From Gaeumannomyces sp. JS-464 (Eukaryota > Ascomycota > Sordariomycetes > Magnaporthales > Magnaporthaceae), in contig NGZR01000001.1 of the NCBI GenBank assembly GCA_002197995.1, positions 11,055,501 through 11,119,500 on the forward strand: a DNA stretch of 64,000 nt, in the 5' to 3' direction. The position numbers and the translations under genes were made by a program. Below the pieces are notes generated by a model, which saw only the letters and a program-made list of their open reading frames with translations, had not been told where the DNA came from and made no database searches. Positions 36,868 through 46,751 of this stretch are shown one piece after another; position 1 is the first letter of the stretch; each line of letters starts with the position of its first letter.

Positions 36868-38336
36868 GTTTTCGTTGCCGCTTGTAATAGTAATATTACG
36901 TAAGCCTATTTAGCTAAAAATTAAAATTTAAAACAAAATGCCTTTATATTAAGCCGTCCGCGGTATATTTCAGGATTGGCGTTTAAATAACCGTTATTAT
37001 AAATAAAAAAAGTGGCGCATGTGTTAAAAAAAGGGTTTTAATCGTCGCGTAACGATTGTATTAATGCGTTTAAATTCGAATTTATTTTCGTTGGATTTTT
37101 TAAAAAGGTGGCGTATTTTGCTCACACTCGGAAATGGGGTATAATTACGGTTATAACCCGATTGCGAACCGTAAAAGTTATAATAATGCTTATATTTAAA
37201 GCGTTAAAAGCGTTTGCGGCTGTTTTCGATATTTCCCAATTTGGCTATTATTTAGTTTATAAGCTTGTTTTAATCCTATTACAATTATTTCAAACTGTTT
37301 GGTTTTTAAATAAAACATTTTAGCTTTTCGAATGCGCGGAAAAAGCGATTTTTATAATGCTTAACTTGGTTTTAAACGGCGGATAATTTTTCCGTTAAAA
37401 CCAGGCCGCGGAGGTTAACTTTACAAAACTAATTAAAAGGACGAAGCTTTTTTATAACCGTTTAAAACGTAATTTCACGCTTTTTACGGGCGGATGGTAA
37501 ACAACCGATATTAATTTGCTAAACGAATATTTCGAGTAAAATTATATTTAAAATTGTAATTATCGTAAAGTGAAAGGTTAAAAGTTATCGCGGTAACGGA
37601 AAATTTAGTAAGTAGTTTAATGCCCGAAAGCGGTTGCATTATTTTAAACCGACTGTTAATCCGTTTGGCTTTTTCGAAATGCACATTATCGTTATGTGAT
37701 AAATAAGTAACGGCTTAATAAAGCATTAAAAAATCGCTTTTAAAAATTAAAACTCGGGTATCGTGTTTAGTATAAGCGTATTTGCCGATGCTTAATTGTT
37801 TTTGTTAAATCCCGAAAAGTTTGCGGCTGGAAAATCGGTTATAATAACAAAAAAGTAAAATAGCAAAGTAAAAGTAAAGTAATTCGAATGTTAACGCTCG
37901 TTTAAAACCTAACGCAAAATAAGGAAAAATATTTTTTGCAGTTTTAAAAAGGGATTCGGATGGTGCGAGCTTATCGCGCAAACGGGAAAAAAAAGGAAAA
38001 GGAAAGTGCTAGTAATTATTAACGCCGTTTTAAAACTTGCGCTAACGGGGTAAATAACTAGTAATTGTTAAAACCGCTTTAAACTTATAACAGCGGGTAA
38101 ATAACTAGTAAAAAAGGAAGCGTAAAGTAAAGCGTTATGGGCCGCTTTAAACCTGCTTAAACGTAAATTTAACGCCGTTTTAAACCTGCGTTAGTAAAAG
38201 GATCGTCGCCGTTTTAAGCCTGCAAAATCCGGGGAAAAAGTAGGTAAAAAGGGACGTAATTAATTTCCGCGATTACGTTCGCGCTAGTTGTTTAGGTTTT
38301 CCAAAGTTGTTACCAATTGTTAAAATAATCGAGGGC
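36868..38336 (+). other. Right part of the unclassified repeat-bounded element
   Basis: Begins with the LINE-C duplication (36,868-36,881) and runs to the right 184-bp repeat. It contains a 71-codon open plus-strand frame (37,108-37,323) rich in Leu/Ile/Phe/Lys and, from 37,960 to 38,240, a loose repetition of a unit containing CCGTTTTAAACCTGC (about five occurrences). No domain recognised. Confidence 0.4.
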
Positions 38337-38520
38337 AAAGAAATTGGAGGAGCAAAAAGATGTTATTCGGAGTAGGTTAAAGGTTAAAGGCTTAGCTTTG
38401 CAAAAATTTGGGATATTTTTATGCGGGATCCATTTTGTGGAACTTCCATCCTTATTTAACGATAAGGGTTTCCAATCCCAACTTTTTTATTTACAATTAA
38501 AGCCTACTAGCCGTAATAAA
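38337..38520 (+). repeat. 184-bp direct repeat, right copy (LTR-like)
   Basis: Partner of 28,391-28,574 and the less mutated of the two (it keeps TTGTGGAACTTCCATCC where the left copy has A/T changes). Confidence 0.7.
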
Positions 38521-39299
38521 AAATAGTAATAATAATACTAATAAAAAACATAAAAGTTAATAAATAAATAAAAGTGTTGGATAGGCAGTTAAAAGTCGCA
38601 CGAGGCTATTTACGAAAGGCAAAAAATTTACGGCCCAAAGTTCCAGCACGAAAATTACCGGCTAGGCCGTTATGCACGGAGGCTGTGTAAGTTCTAAGTT
38701 AAATCCGACTTCGGGATTTGCTTTATACGATCGCACTTTGCGGCTTCCGATATAAGGTAATTAATATAATTTAGCAAGGCTTATATAATAAGCCTTTTTT
38801 ATACTTAAAAAAAAAAAGCTTTTAGGATTTATTAAACCTAAAGGCCTTTTTACCTTAAAAACCGGTACTAGCACGATTGCTACGAACATTATTAATATTT
38901 ATTAGTAAAAGCGTTCGCGTAAATAAATTATTTTAAAAATATAGCTTTTTTCATTTTATTTAACGGTAAAGTATAATTTGGTTAATTATACGGCGCATTT
39001 TTATAATTTTTCGTTATTCGAATTATTATTCGAATTATTATTATCGGAATTATTTTTTAAATCGGAATTTAATTCGTTTAAATAATTACATCGGAAATAT
39101 TAACGTTAATAATAACGATTATTATTATGAAAAAAGGGGCGTTTTTAACAGTTTTAAATGAAAAAAACGATAAAAATACTAGCATTTTTATTCCAAAAAA
39201 AAATAAAAAAAGTGGTTTTTATGTATAAATTATACAAGAATTGTACGAAAATCATGTAAAAATTAATAAAAATTAAATTCCAACCCTAACTAACAACCA
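38521..39299. other. AT-rich remnant, unclassified
   Basis: Contains a less mutated patch (38,575-38,760), a small hairpin-forming sequence near 38,775-38,800 (AAGGCTTATATAATAAGCCTT) and A/T runs. No gene. Confidence 0.35.
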
Positions 39300-39387
39300 C
39301 GTAACCAGCGTAAAATATGTTAGCTATAAATATAACCAACATATTTAGCAAAATATGTTAGTTAAAATAAACAATATATCCAGCCGG
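39300..39387 (+). repeat. Fragment of plus-oriented Gypsy LTR
   Basis: Matches part of the LTR at 10,309-10,741 (region 10,390-10,500), including the shared GTAACC and AAAATATGTTA words and the TAGCTATAAATATA palindrome zone. It directly abuts the next LTR in opposite orientation. Confidence 0.5.
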
Positions 39388-39838
39388 TGTTTTACAAACA
39401 GGCTTTTGCTTTTAGGGTAGGACACTAGGAGAGGTGCTTCGAACAGTACGCTTGTTAGGTGGTTTTTAAACGGATTGGGTAACTTGGTAATAGTAGTTTA
39501 ATTGTTTGCTTAAAGGGGTGCCTTGGAGCTAACTTAGGTTAACTAATGCCGAAGCCTTAGTTTAAAGCTACCTTGGACAGTAGGAAACCGTTCCTTTTTA
39601 TAGTAACCGCTTGCCTTGCAACCTGTTTTGGATATGTTGGCTATGTTGGTTATGTCGCATAGCCGACATAGCAAGCATAATGTTGGACCCTGGGTTAACT
39701 ATGTTAGCTATGTTACGCAGCTAACATAGCAAACATAGCATCCTTTTATCACGTGCTTAAGTTACGTAACCGCCGTTAGTGCGGGGTAACGCCCTCCTCG
39801 GGTCCCCCTTTTCTGCCTGCTTTCTGTTGGTCGTAACA
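39388..39838 (-). repeat. Gypsy-type solo LTR, nearly free of RIP (copy d)
   Basis: 451 bp, TG...CA bounded, minus orientation, homologous to 8,954-9,409 and 25,414-25,821. Unlike them it keeps CpA/TpG and normal GC content. In element direction it shows a TATAAAAAGG promoter box (near 39,590-39,602) and a cluster of CTATGTTGG/CTAACATAG words in direct and inverted order (39,625-39,745). No internal gag-pol and no target duplication seen. Confidence 0.7.
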
Positions 39839-39877
39839 TTATTGCAGTAAAGTTTACATAATAATTATAAATTATTA

Positions 39878-40319
39878 ACGTAGTTCATCAGTAAGTGGGC
39901 CACATTAGCGAATGGGCCACGACAAAATCTCATATTAAACGCGATTTTCGATACCCTTGCTAACTCGGCCAATTTAAACCCAATTGTAACCAGATTTTAA
40001 CAGGTTGTATTTAACTATGTAGTAACTTTAATTTATTTTTCTTGGATTTTTATAAACTTTTATTACTACCTTTTTAAGGTAATTTGCATATTTCACACAG
40101 TATATTATACAGTGTTTCGAACTAACCTGAAAAGGGTAATAATAAAAATCCAAAAAAAATTAAATTCAAGTTACTACGTAGTTAAATACAATTTGTTAAA
40201 ATTTGGTTAAAATTAGGCTTAAATTGGCCGAGTTAGCAAGGGTATCGAAAATCGCGTTTAATATGAGATTTTGTCGTGGCCCATTCGCTAATGTGGCCAC
40301 ACTTACTGATGGACTACGT
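39878..40319. mobile_element. 442-bp foldback MITE with arms of about 190 bp, TA duplication
   Basis: The left arm starts ACGTAGTTCATCAGTAAGTG and the reversed right arm starts ACGTAGTCCATCAGTAAGTG. Complementarity continues through GCGAATGGGCCACGAC, GATACCCTTGCTAACTCGG and further, leaving a loop of only about 60 bp near 40,080-40,140. TA duplications at 39,876-39,877 and 40,320-40,321. Its first 20 bases resemble the Fot1-like element's ends (ACGTARTCCAYCA), so a pogo-type transposase probably moved it. It is hardly RIP-mutated. Confidence 0.85.
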
Positions 40320-40539
40320 TACGGTTTTTATTTACATATAATTTGTATGTAGTTTGTAACTGTATTAATATATAAGCTTATTACTTGTAATAATATATAA
40401 ATAGTACTTTTTTATTATATATTAAAAATTGCGCTTTTAAATTTTATAACCCTTTTACCGTACTTTTGCGATTTTTATTCGATTTTTAATTGCGTTGTTA
40501 AAACCGTAGGTTTTTGCCCTTTTGTATGGGGAAATTGGT

Positions 40540-40585
40540 GCCCGACAGGGTGGGGGGGTGCCCAACAGGGGGTGCCCCGACTTAG
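40540..40585. repeat. Orphan right end of a pogo-like transposon
   Basis: Three tandem variants of GTGCCCGACAGGG end in CCCCGACTTA. The right end of the pogo-like element at 54,381-56,230 has the same design (three GTGCCGGACAGGG variants then CACCGACTTA). No matching left end was found upstream in the window, so this looks like a deletion remnant or the end of a lost element. Confidence 0.55.
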
Positions 40586-40661
40586 TGGGCCATTTTGTGC
40601 AGGGAAATTTCACGTGCTCGAACTCGACAGCAATGATAATTATTTGTAAACACCGTCCCCA

Positions 40662-40686
40662 CCCCCCCCCCCCCCCCCCCCCCCCC
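40662..40686. repeat. Homopolymer run of 25 C
   Basis: Uninterrupted C25 next to CCGTCCCCA, between the orphan transposon end and the polygalacturonase gene. It creates an artificial poly-proline frame (40,522-40,722). Possibly a sequencing or assembly artefact. Confidence 0.8.
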
Positions 40687-40991
40687 GGCCTGGGCCAAGG
40701 CCACGCTCCTCCTTGGCTTTGACCCCAAGTTCAATCACAAGAAGCAGGCTGCCAGGACCGCCGATTTCCAAAAGCTAGGTAGCCAAACTCCAAAATGGGA
40801 ACGGTATCGCCTGTGTACCGAGTTTGCGGTTCCAAAACGTAGCTCCCGCATTTTAACTGTGAGATTCGCAGAGCCAGATAACTTCTGTCTCATTAAAGCG
40901 GGGAGTGTTCCTGAGGAAAGTTACCACCATCACCTACTCTCCCAATCCTCCCTCGTTGTGCGTTTTTTTTCCCACTCTTCGTGGAAGCCCC

Positions 40992-42096
40992 TCAGCATGA
41001 GGCAGGGCTGGGGACGCCCTTGCACGTTTGATACGCGTGCTGCCAGTGATTTGCACGCCGGACCAGGACCAGTTGGAGCAGCCGCCATCAGCACACAGGA
41101 TATAGACCGGGACGGCGGAGCTTTTCACGGTGCCGGTGATATTCTTGATGGTGATGCCGGTGATGGGCACGCCAGGAGTGGGATGGCCGGTCGGGCCGCC
41201 GTTTTGGTAATTCCTGTTCGATGACGATGCCGTAGTTGGAGATACCGCTCAGAGTGATGTTGGAGTATGTGACTCCCGAGACCGAGCCGGTGGCGCCGAC
41301 TACGGTTTTGATGCGCACGCCGTTGGATGAGTCGGTAACCCGGCTGTTGCTGAGATCACGTTGGAGACCGTATTGTCGGCCCGGCCGCCTACGGAACCGA
41401 TAGAGAGGCCGTGGCCACCGGAGCACGTGCCGCCGGTGAAGGTGATATTGGTGCCGCTGTTGATGGCCAGGCAGTCGTCCTGGTTCTGGACGTTGGCGCC
41501 GCTGATGGTGACACCGTTGGACGAGCCGATATCAAAGCCGTCGGTGTTGTGGCCGCCCCGGGACGGTTGCCAGCACTGTTGTCAATGGTGATGTCGTATA
41601 TCCCCAGGTTGGTGACGCCGTTGATGCTGAAGGCCTGGATAGGAGTGTTTTTGACGTTTAGGCCTTTGATGTTGGAGTTGACGAGGTTGTGTGCGGCGAA
41701 GAACTTGGGCTTCCCGGGGTTCTTGCTCCCCTGGCCGTCCCACCACGCGGAGCCGTTGCAATCGATCACGTGGCCAGGGGAGCCATCGATGAGGAGGTTA
41801 TTTCCCGTAAAGGCAATCAGGGGGCCGGCCCAGGCCTTGTAGCCAAAGGTGGTGGTGCCGGCGAAGGTGACGTGGGTGCCGTCCTTTAGGCCGGTCATGT
41901 CTAGCGTCTGACCGCCGGGCACGGTTATGTCTTGCAGGGTGATGGCGGTGCAGGATGTCTTGCCTTTGATGGCGGCGGCAGCGTCGGTGAAGACGCAGCT
42001 GCTGTCACGGCTGTGCGGCCGCTGGGCCCCGCGGGGAGTGGCGGCAGCCAGAGGGGCCGAAGCGATGAGGAAGGAGAGAAGAGCTTTGGAAAGCAT
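40992..42096 (-). pseudogene. Endopolygalacturonase (GH28), secreted, with four frame breaks
   Basis: Cleaves alpha-1,4 galacturonan in pectin, outside the cell. Start chosen at 42,096 because a signal peptide follows (MLSKALLSFLIASAPLAA) and a short prosequence precedes SSCVF. Downstream are DWDG-like and WWDGQG segments and all four GH28 motifs: NTDGFD (about 41,535), QDDC (about 41,470), GHGLSIGS (about 41,400-41,420) and RIKT (about 41,305). The C terminus is CKGVPSPASC and a stop at 40,992. Reading it needs single-base frame changes near 41,560, 41,355, 41,210 and 41,028. Length (about 367 codons) fits the family. With no internal stops and all catalytic residues kept, sequence error or very recent loss is likelier than old decay. 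Confidence 0.9.
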
Positions 42097-43098
42097 CGCG
42101 GCGGTAGGATACAGTTGCCTGAGGGAAGACGTGTAAGACCTGGGGGAGCCACGGATTCGGCAACCTGCTGACAATGATGGTGAAACGATTGACTGTGGCG
42201 AGCTGTGGGAGCCTGGTGGAAAAATCTAGCCCTCGCCGTCGGGCGCCAATGCAATCTCTTTATACGTGTTCAAACTGCGATGTATGCCGCCGGAATGCCA
42301 TAGACCGAGCCCCGGCGCAACAGACATGCTGTTGCAGGCTTCATGTTCTTGAGCCTCACTGATTCGAGGAATAATTGCCAAGACAAAACGATACCCCTGC
42401 AGTTCTCAGCCTGCCAGCTGCTGTCGGCAGTCAAAATAAACGTTCAATGGTTGAGGGTGCACCCCCCACAGAAGGGCCAGAATATGCCTGACTCTAGTGG
42501 TCCCAGGCTAACTGCTACCCTAGCACCATCCGTGCCGGCCCCGAAAGGGAGCCCCGGTCACCGATGGGCAAAAGGGGAAAGCAAGGGTATACATGACCGA
42601 GTCGACCGTGGCCATGTCTTGTCCATTGCGTCTTCAAACATGCAACCCCCCAACCGGCCGCCGGGCGCGAGATTCCTCGCCGAGCGAATTCTAGCATCGT
42701 CACGCCCCTAGAGCCGTGCGTGGAGGTGGGCCCATTCGTTACGCGGCCGCCCGAATAATTCGCACCTATCACCCCACTTTGTGATGCTGCTCGAACCGCC
42801 CTAGCACACGGTGTTCCACAACACTTAATATGACATGCAGGGGAAGGGTAAGGGTTTTTTTATTTATTAAAAATACGTCGTGTATGCAGGCACCTGACAA
42901 AGTAGCAGTCGGAAAATTTGATGGCTGGAATGCGCGCGAGAGACATTCCTGCCGTCCCACACAGTGTGCCTATCGTGACGTCCATATGTGGCGTAACCTC
43001 TCGCCCTGACGGGGGCAGGCGGCGGCGGCGGCGGGCAGTCTAAGGCGCCGAGATCGTGGCCGGCCGAGGTCGCGTCCTCCACCAGGACTTCACAAGTC
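42097..43098. other. Intergenic region upstream of the polygalacturonase
   Basis: Contains the presumed promoter of the minus-strand polygalacturonase (42,100-42,400) and otherwise only short overlapping frames on both strands with no domain. A T/A-rich patch sits at 42,855-42,872. No RIP composition. Confidence 0.5.
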
Positions 43099-43290
43099 CT
43101 ACGCGCGGGCAGTGCCGAACCTGATTTCGTGCGACAGCTCGAGCCCGGCCCAGGGATTTACCCATGCGCCCCGTGAACTCAAGGGTCAGGCGGTCCTTGC
43201 CGGTGAAGACGCCGCCGTCGCCCAAGTGCTGCGGCTGCTTGTCGAGCATCTGCGTCATTGCCGTCCTGAAATTCTCAACTCGGACCCGCA
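43099..43290 (-). pseudogene. Possible C-terminal gene remnant, family unknown
   Basis: The minus strand reads ENFRTAMTQMLDKQPQHLG and then GKDRLTLEFTG. With one frame change near 43,160 it continues AWVNPWAGLELSHEIRFGTA to a stop at 43,099. The result looks protein-like (amphipathic, ordered composition), but I cannot name a family, and the upstream frames (to 43,585) are Gly/Arg/Trp-rich and unconvincing. It could be the 3' exon of a decayed gene. Confidence 0.3.
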
Positions 43291-43895
43291 AGAGAGAACG
43301 GAAGCATACCGCTAGCGGGTAGATGTGCGCAGGGCCCTGGGGACGCCGATGCAGTATATGCAACAGCTCCCCAGCTGATGTGGCCCCATCCTCGGGCGCC
43401 AATCCAGCGGGAGCGCTGCTCCACCATCGGGATGCCACCGCGGCCGCTTTGGCCCGCCGCGCCATCGTCAACCACCACCACTCTCTCTTCCCCCCGCCCC
43501 AAAACAAGTCGCCCCCGCCCCCAACGGCCAGGCGATCCTCAGGCTCAAGCCAAAGCTCCGCGTCGCGCAAGGCTGCGAGCCCCATCCGGCCGTGGAAGTG
43601 CGGGGACGGGTTTGCCGACGAGCGTTTATTTCATGCATGTTGGTTTCCTGGATGTAATTAACCAACAACGCTGAACTAATTTTGGAAGCCACGCCGCAAT
43701 GTCCACCTTGCCCCTCCATTTCCCCCTATCAACTACCTGGAAGCTGCTCCTCGGGTTGACTTTTCTTGCCGCCTCCCAATCTACCGCTCGTGTTCCTGTT
43801 TTCTCGCTAGCCACTGGTCTTTTCGAGCTGTGAAACCATCGTCTGTTCACGGCCATACCAAGGCCATCTATCTGCCGACACTTGCGCCATCCGCC

Positions 43896-44954
43896 ATGGC
43901 CGACCGACAGAATAACCGCACCGAAGAGGTCCCCTTCGGCCTCGAAAAGTTCACCGATGGCGCTCTCGAAGACCTTTTCGCTTCCGGGGAAGACAAAGAC
44001 CCACTGGGAAGCACCCTCGCCTTCGAGATCGTCGCCGCCGTGGGCTCGGTCTCGGAGCGCGTAAGCCAGGGCTCCGTGGAGCTGGACATGGACAAGCTTG
44101 AGCAGGACCTGCGCGCCATCTGGTACCGGGCCATCCAGCTCGCCAAGCATTTTATGGCTGCACCGCCGTACTATGTTGTCTGGCAGTTGCAAGCTGCCCA
44201 CGCCCGTGGCGACCTTCTCGCCCGGGCTGGTGGCGGCGGCGGCAGCGGCGGCGATGATGGCGCCGCCGCCCCTTTCCGCTTCCCGAACGGCGAACGTCTC
44301 TGGACCGACCTTCCCTTCTGCGCCGAGGCCCTCATCCACGCCGTTTCGCAGGATCAGCTAGTGGTTACCGAGCACCGCGGAAAACCTCCTTGGCTTCGTC
44401 GGCCAGCTTTTCGGCGCGGGCGCCTGCGGGGGCCGATTCGACGTCGTCGTCCTCCACTTCCTCCGGTACCCCTCGAGCAGCCCTGGACACCGGAGCGCAT
44501 CACGACGCCGGCCGCGGTGCCGGACGACCAGGTGCAATCCTGCATCTACTACGCGCAGCCGGGGGAGCATCCGTTCCTCTCAGACCTCGGGCAGATGCTG
44601 CTGTACGCGGCGCCGCGGCTGGCCGCGCTCAGCAACCGCTCGGCTCGGTGCCCAATGGGCGTGACTGTCATGGCCGGCAGCGGCGGCGGCCGCGGGGCAA
44701 CGGTCGACACAGGGCTCGGCGAGCTGGCGCAGCAGGCGGGGGTCCAGGCCACGGACGGCTTCAGCCCCGAGCGGTGGAACTTTTGGGCCTGTCGCCTGCA
44801 GGGCGTCATGGACGAGTCGACCGAATCGCCGAACTACCACCCGTCGGACATCAAGAATATACTTTGGGTGATGCGCAGGGCATCGCTGGAAGGTGGAGGG
44901 CCTTGCCTTGCCCTGACGGCTTGGATAGGAGGAGTTCCACCAACGGAAGCTTGA
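43896..44954 (+). CDS. DUF3632-like fungal protein, likely frame-disturbed
   Basis: Start chosen at 43,896 (GCCATGG context, MADRQNNRTEEVPFG) rather than the Met 22 codons upstream. The N-terminal half is helical and acidic; LWTDLPFCAEALIHAV at about 44,299-44,346 resembles the W.DLP segment of fungal DUF3632 proteins, whose function is unknown. Between about 44,380 and 44,470 the annotated frame turns Arg/Pro-rich, while the neighbouring frame reads ENLLGFVGQLFGAGACGG and VVVLHFLR, which looks like the real protein. The original frame resumes with the WTPERIT segment and RWNFWACRLQGVMDES. Two compensating indels would explain this. A Gly/Ser-rich loop (about 44,230-44,260) is an insertion-prone linker. 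It ends at 44,954. Confidence 0.55.
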   Translation: MADRQNNRTEEVPFGLEKFTDGALEDLFASGEDKDPLGSTLAFEIVAAVGSVSERVSQGSVELDMDKLEQDLRAIWYRAIQLAKHFMAAPPYYVVWQLQAAHARGDLLARAGGGGGSGGDDGAAAPFRFPNGERLWTDLPFCAEALIHAVSQDQLVVTEHRGKPPWLRRPAFRRGRLRGPIRRRRPPLPPVPLEQPWTPERITTPAAVPDDQVQSCIYYAQPGEHPFLSDLGQMLLYAAPRLAALSNRSARCPMGVTVMAGSGGGRGATVDTGLGELAQQAGVQATDGFSPERWNFWACRLQGVMDESTESPNYHPSDIKNILWVMRRASLEGGGPCLALTAWIGGVPPTEA

Positions 44955-45705
44955 CGGCTCAGGCTGCTGCGCTTGCATTCTAGCTATGTTCTACTCCTGG
45001 TTCTATGTGTTTACTGTATTTCGATCTTGTTCCGCTGCTTCCTCCTACTTCAATACACAATATTTCCACTATTCTTTGCCTATTAGTAGGCCTAGGACCT
45101 AGCTTATGTTATTGAAAAGAGTTGGGTTTTTTGGGCTCTCCCGCCCTACTCTCCCAGAGGCTCTCGACTACTTGCTTGGTGGAACCGGGTGAACTTCTTA
45201 GATATAGAGACGGTGGTGCTTGTTGGCTCCCGGTTTTTATGGCACTTAAAATCACTTTGTGGTCGCCCTTAATTTCTTTGTTGTTTACTATCTCTTCATG
45301 TCACCCCGATAAACAAACGACGGTCAGACTGGAAGCCAGAGAGACTTCGGATGAAAGAAGAGATCTCCTCAACCCAAACCCAAACATGAACTGCGCCGCC
45401 CATGATGCTGCCCTTTGAGTCCATTCTTTGACTTTTTTTCTTTTGTAGTCCTTTATCCCGACACATGTGACTCTATGAACCACTGAAACGGCCGATTGCC
45501 GTACTTTGTCCTTAACAACAAAGACTTGCTCTTTATTTAGAACAAAGTCATGAACACCCCGGTATAAAGTAGGATAATCCCCCTTTTCAACAACGTTTGA
45601 GATATTGATTCGTTGGCAAATTCAGTCAAACACTCGTATAACAGCTCCCTTTACCACTCCCCGCGATAACGATCATCAACAAGAAAACTTTATCCAGCGA
45701 CCACA
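44955..45705. other. Intergenic region, no gene seen
   Basis: Normal base composition, short random frames only. The last 100 bp (45,600-45,705) have the A/C-rich look of a fungal 5' leader before the ATG at 45,706. Confidence 0.5.
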
Positions 45706-46329
45706 ATGGTTCACGCAAAAAACGCCTCACAAAGCACCAAGGACGCCAAAGAGGCCATCGCTAGGGTGGAAGTCTGGCAAAGAGCCATTGGCTACACCTT
45801 CACGGACTGGCGCTATGCCGCCGCCGGCCTCAACATTGGCGAGGTGAAAATTATGCAATATGGCAATGGCAGGTCCAAAGCTGTCCCACGCATCGAGAAA
45901 TTCCAGGACGCATATGAAACTGGTAAACAAAGCGTGATCAATCACCTCCTGGGCGAGGACAAGATCAAGCCAGCTCCTCGTGAGCTGCTCTACTATGGTA
46001 CGTTGTATTTTTTAACAAGCTATCCCTAGTAGTTCTAGATTACGAAACGCGGACGATGCTAACCTCGGAGGGGTCTCTAGTACGTCATAAACGGGCGAGC
46101 AAGGCGAGAATGCCTTCACCCGCAATCTTCGCCACGGCCGCCGAGGAGTCTTGGCTGGAATCATCTGGGGCAAGACGCCACGAGCGATGGGAATATAGAT
46201 GATGTGCTTGGCGCTGCGAGGGGGCAAAGAACAGAGTCCCTGGCCAGACTGGGACTGTATGGCGGCATGAGCGAGGTTGAGAGGGAGACTGCTCGCTGTC
46301 TATGGAAGGAGTTGGATAGGGCTTGGTAA
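45706..46329 (+). CDS. Small hypothetical protein, two exons, probable frame break
   Basis: Exon 1 opens at 45,706 (CACAATGG context) and reads MVHAKNASQSTKDAKEAIA, a basic amphipathic protein with an RIEKFQDAYETGKQSVINHL helix. A donor GTACGT at 45,998 and a branch-like GCTAAC near 46,058 suggest an intron of about 75-80 nt. Downstream, NAFTRNLRHGRRGVLAG (about 46,110-46,160) and, in another frame, MSEVERETARCLWKELDRAW to a stop at 46,329 look coding, so one more indel is needed. No family recognised. It ends 65 bp before the Gypsy element at 46,395. Confidence 0.45.
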
Positions 46330-46394
46330 AATGTGATGGATCTTGTTAAACGCCTCGGTTTTGATTATTGCAGCGGTCGCACGTCGGCTCCGGG

Positions 46395-46705
46395 TGTCAC
46401 AAGGGTGCAATGCAGGCTTGAGAGGGTTGGTCTCTATTATAAAAGCTAATAATCTTTCATGGCCTTAAAAGATGCTTAAGGAGCCAGAATCTGCTAAGGG
46501 GGTTCATGGAGGATGCAGGGATTAAATAGCCAAATCCTCGTGGCCCGTGCGGAGTGTTCGCCCACTTACGCCCCCGCGTTGGCCCGATTGGTAGCCTCAT
46601 TTGGATAACTAGCTCCACTGCTCCGGCGCCTACTTCCTGCAAGCGCTCGGTCCTTCGGGCCTTTGTAAGGCTTTTCCCAAAAGTTAAGGATGCCTCCGTG
46701 TAACA
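46395..46705 (-). repeat. 3' LTR of Gypsy chromovirus 2, barely mutated
   Basis: 311 bp, TGTCACAAGGG...TGTGTTACA-type ends. Its full length retains CpA/TpG, whereas the matching first 120 bp of the 5' LTR (53,055-53,170) are RIP-mutated. Confidence 0.9.
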
Positions 46706-46751
46706 CAATCCTCCCCTTCCTAAAGGCGCGCCCCGAGACCCTCCTAGGTCC

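Larger units (their letters stand above)
28391..38520 (+). mobile_element. Unclassified element with 184-bp terminal direct repeats, hosting LINE-C
   Basis: Two 184-bp direct repeats frame 9.76 kb; without LINE-C the internal part is about 4.0 kb. The purine-rich run GGAGGAGCAAAAAGA before TGTTA at the right repeat resembles a polypurine tract, suggesting a plus-strand LTR retrotransposon. However, no RT, integrase or protease motif could be read. Plus-strand frames at 28,980-29,790 and 37,080-37,320 look like remnants of a Phe/Asn/Lys-rich protein. It could be a non-autonomous LTR element or a pair of solo repeats around unrelated DNA. Confidence 0.45.

Noticed and set aside
37960..38240. 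Possible CRISPR-like or tandem array with repeated CCGTTTTAAACCTGC words
   Set aside because: Spacing is irregular and this is fungal RIP sequence; it is at most a degenerate tandem repeat.
40522..40722. Poly-proline open frame
   Set aside because: Created by the 25-base C run; no protein-like sequence on either side.
43626..44361. 237-codon minus-strand frame
   Set aside because: Antisense to the DUF3632-like gene; composition follows the complementary codons and no domain is visible.
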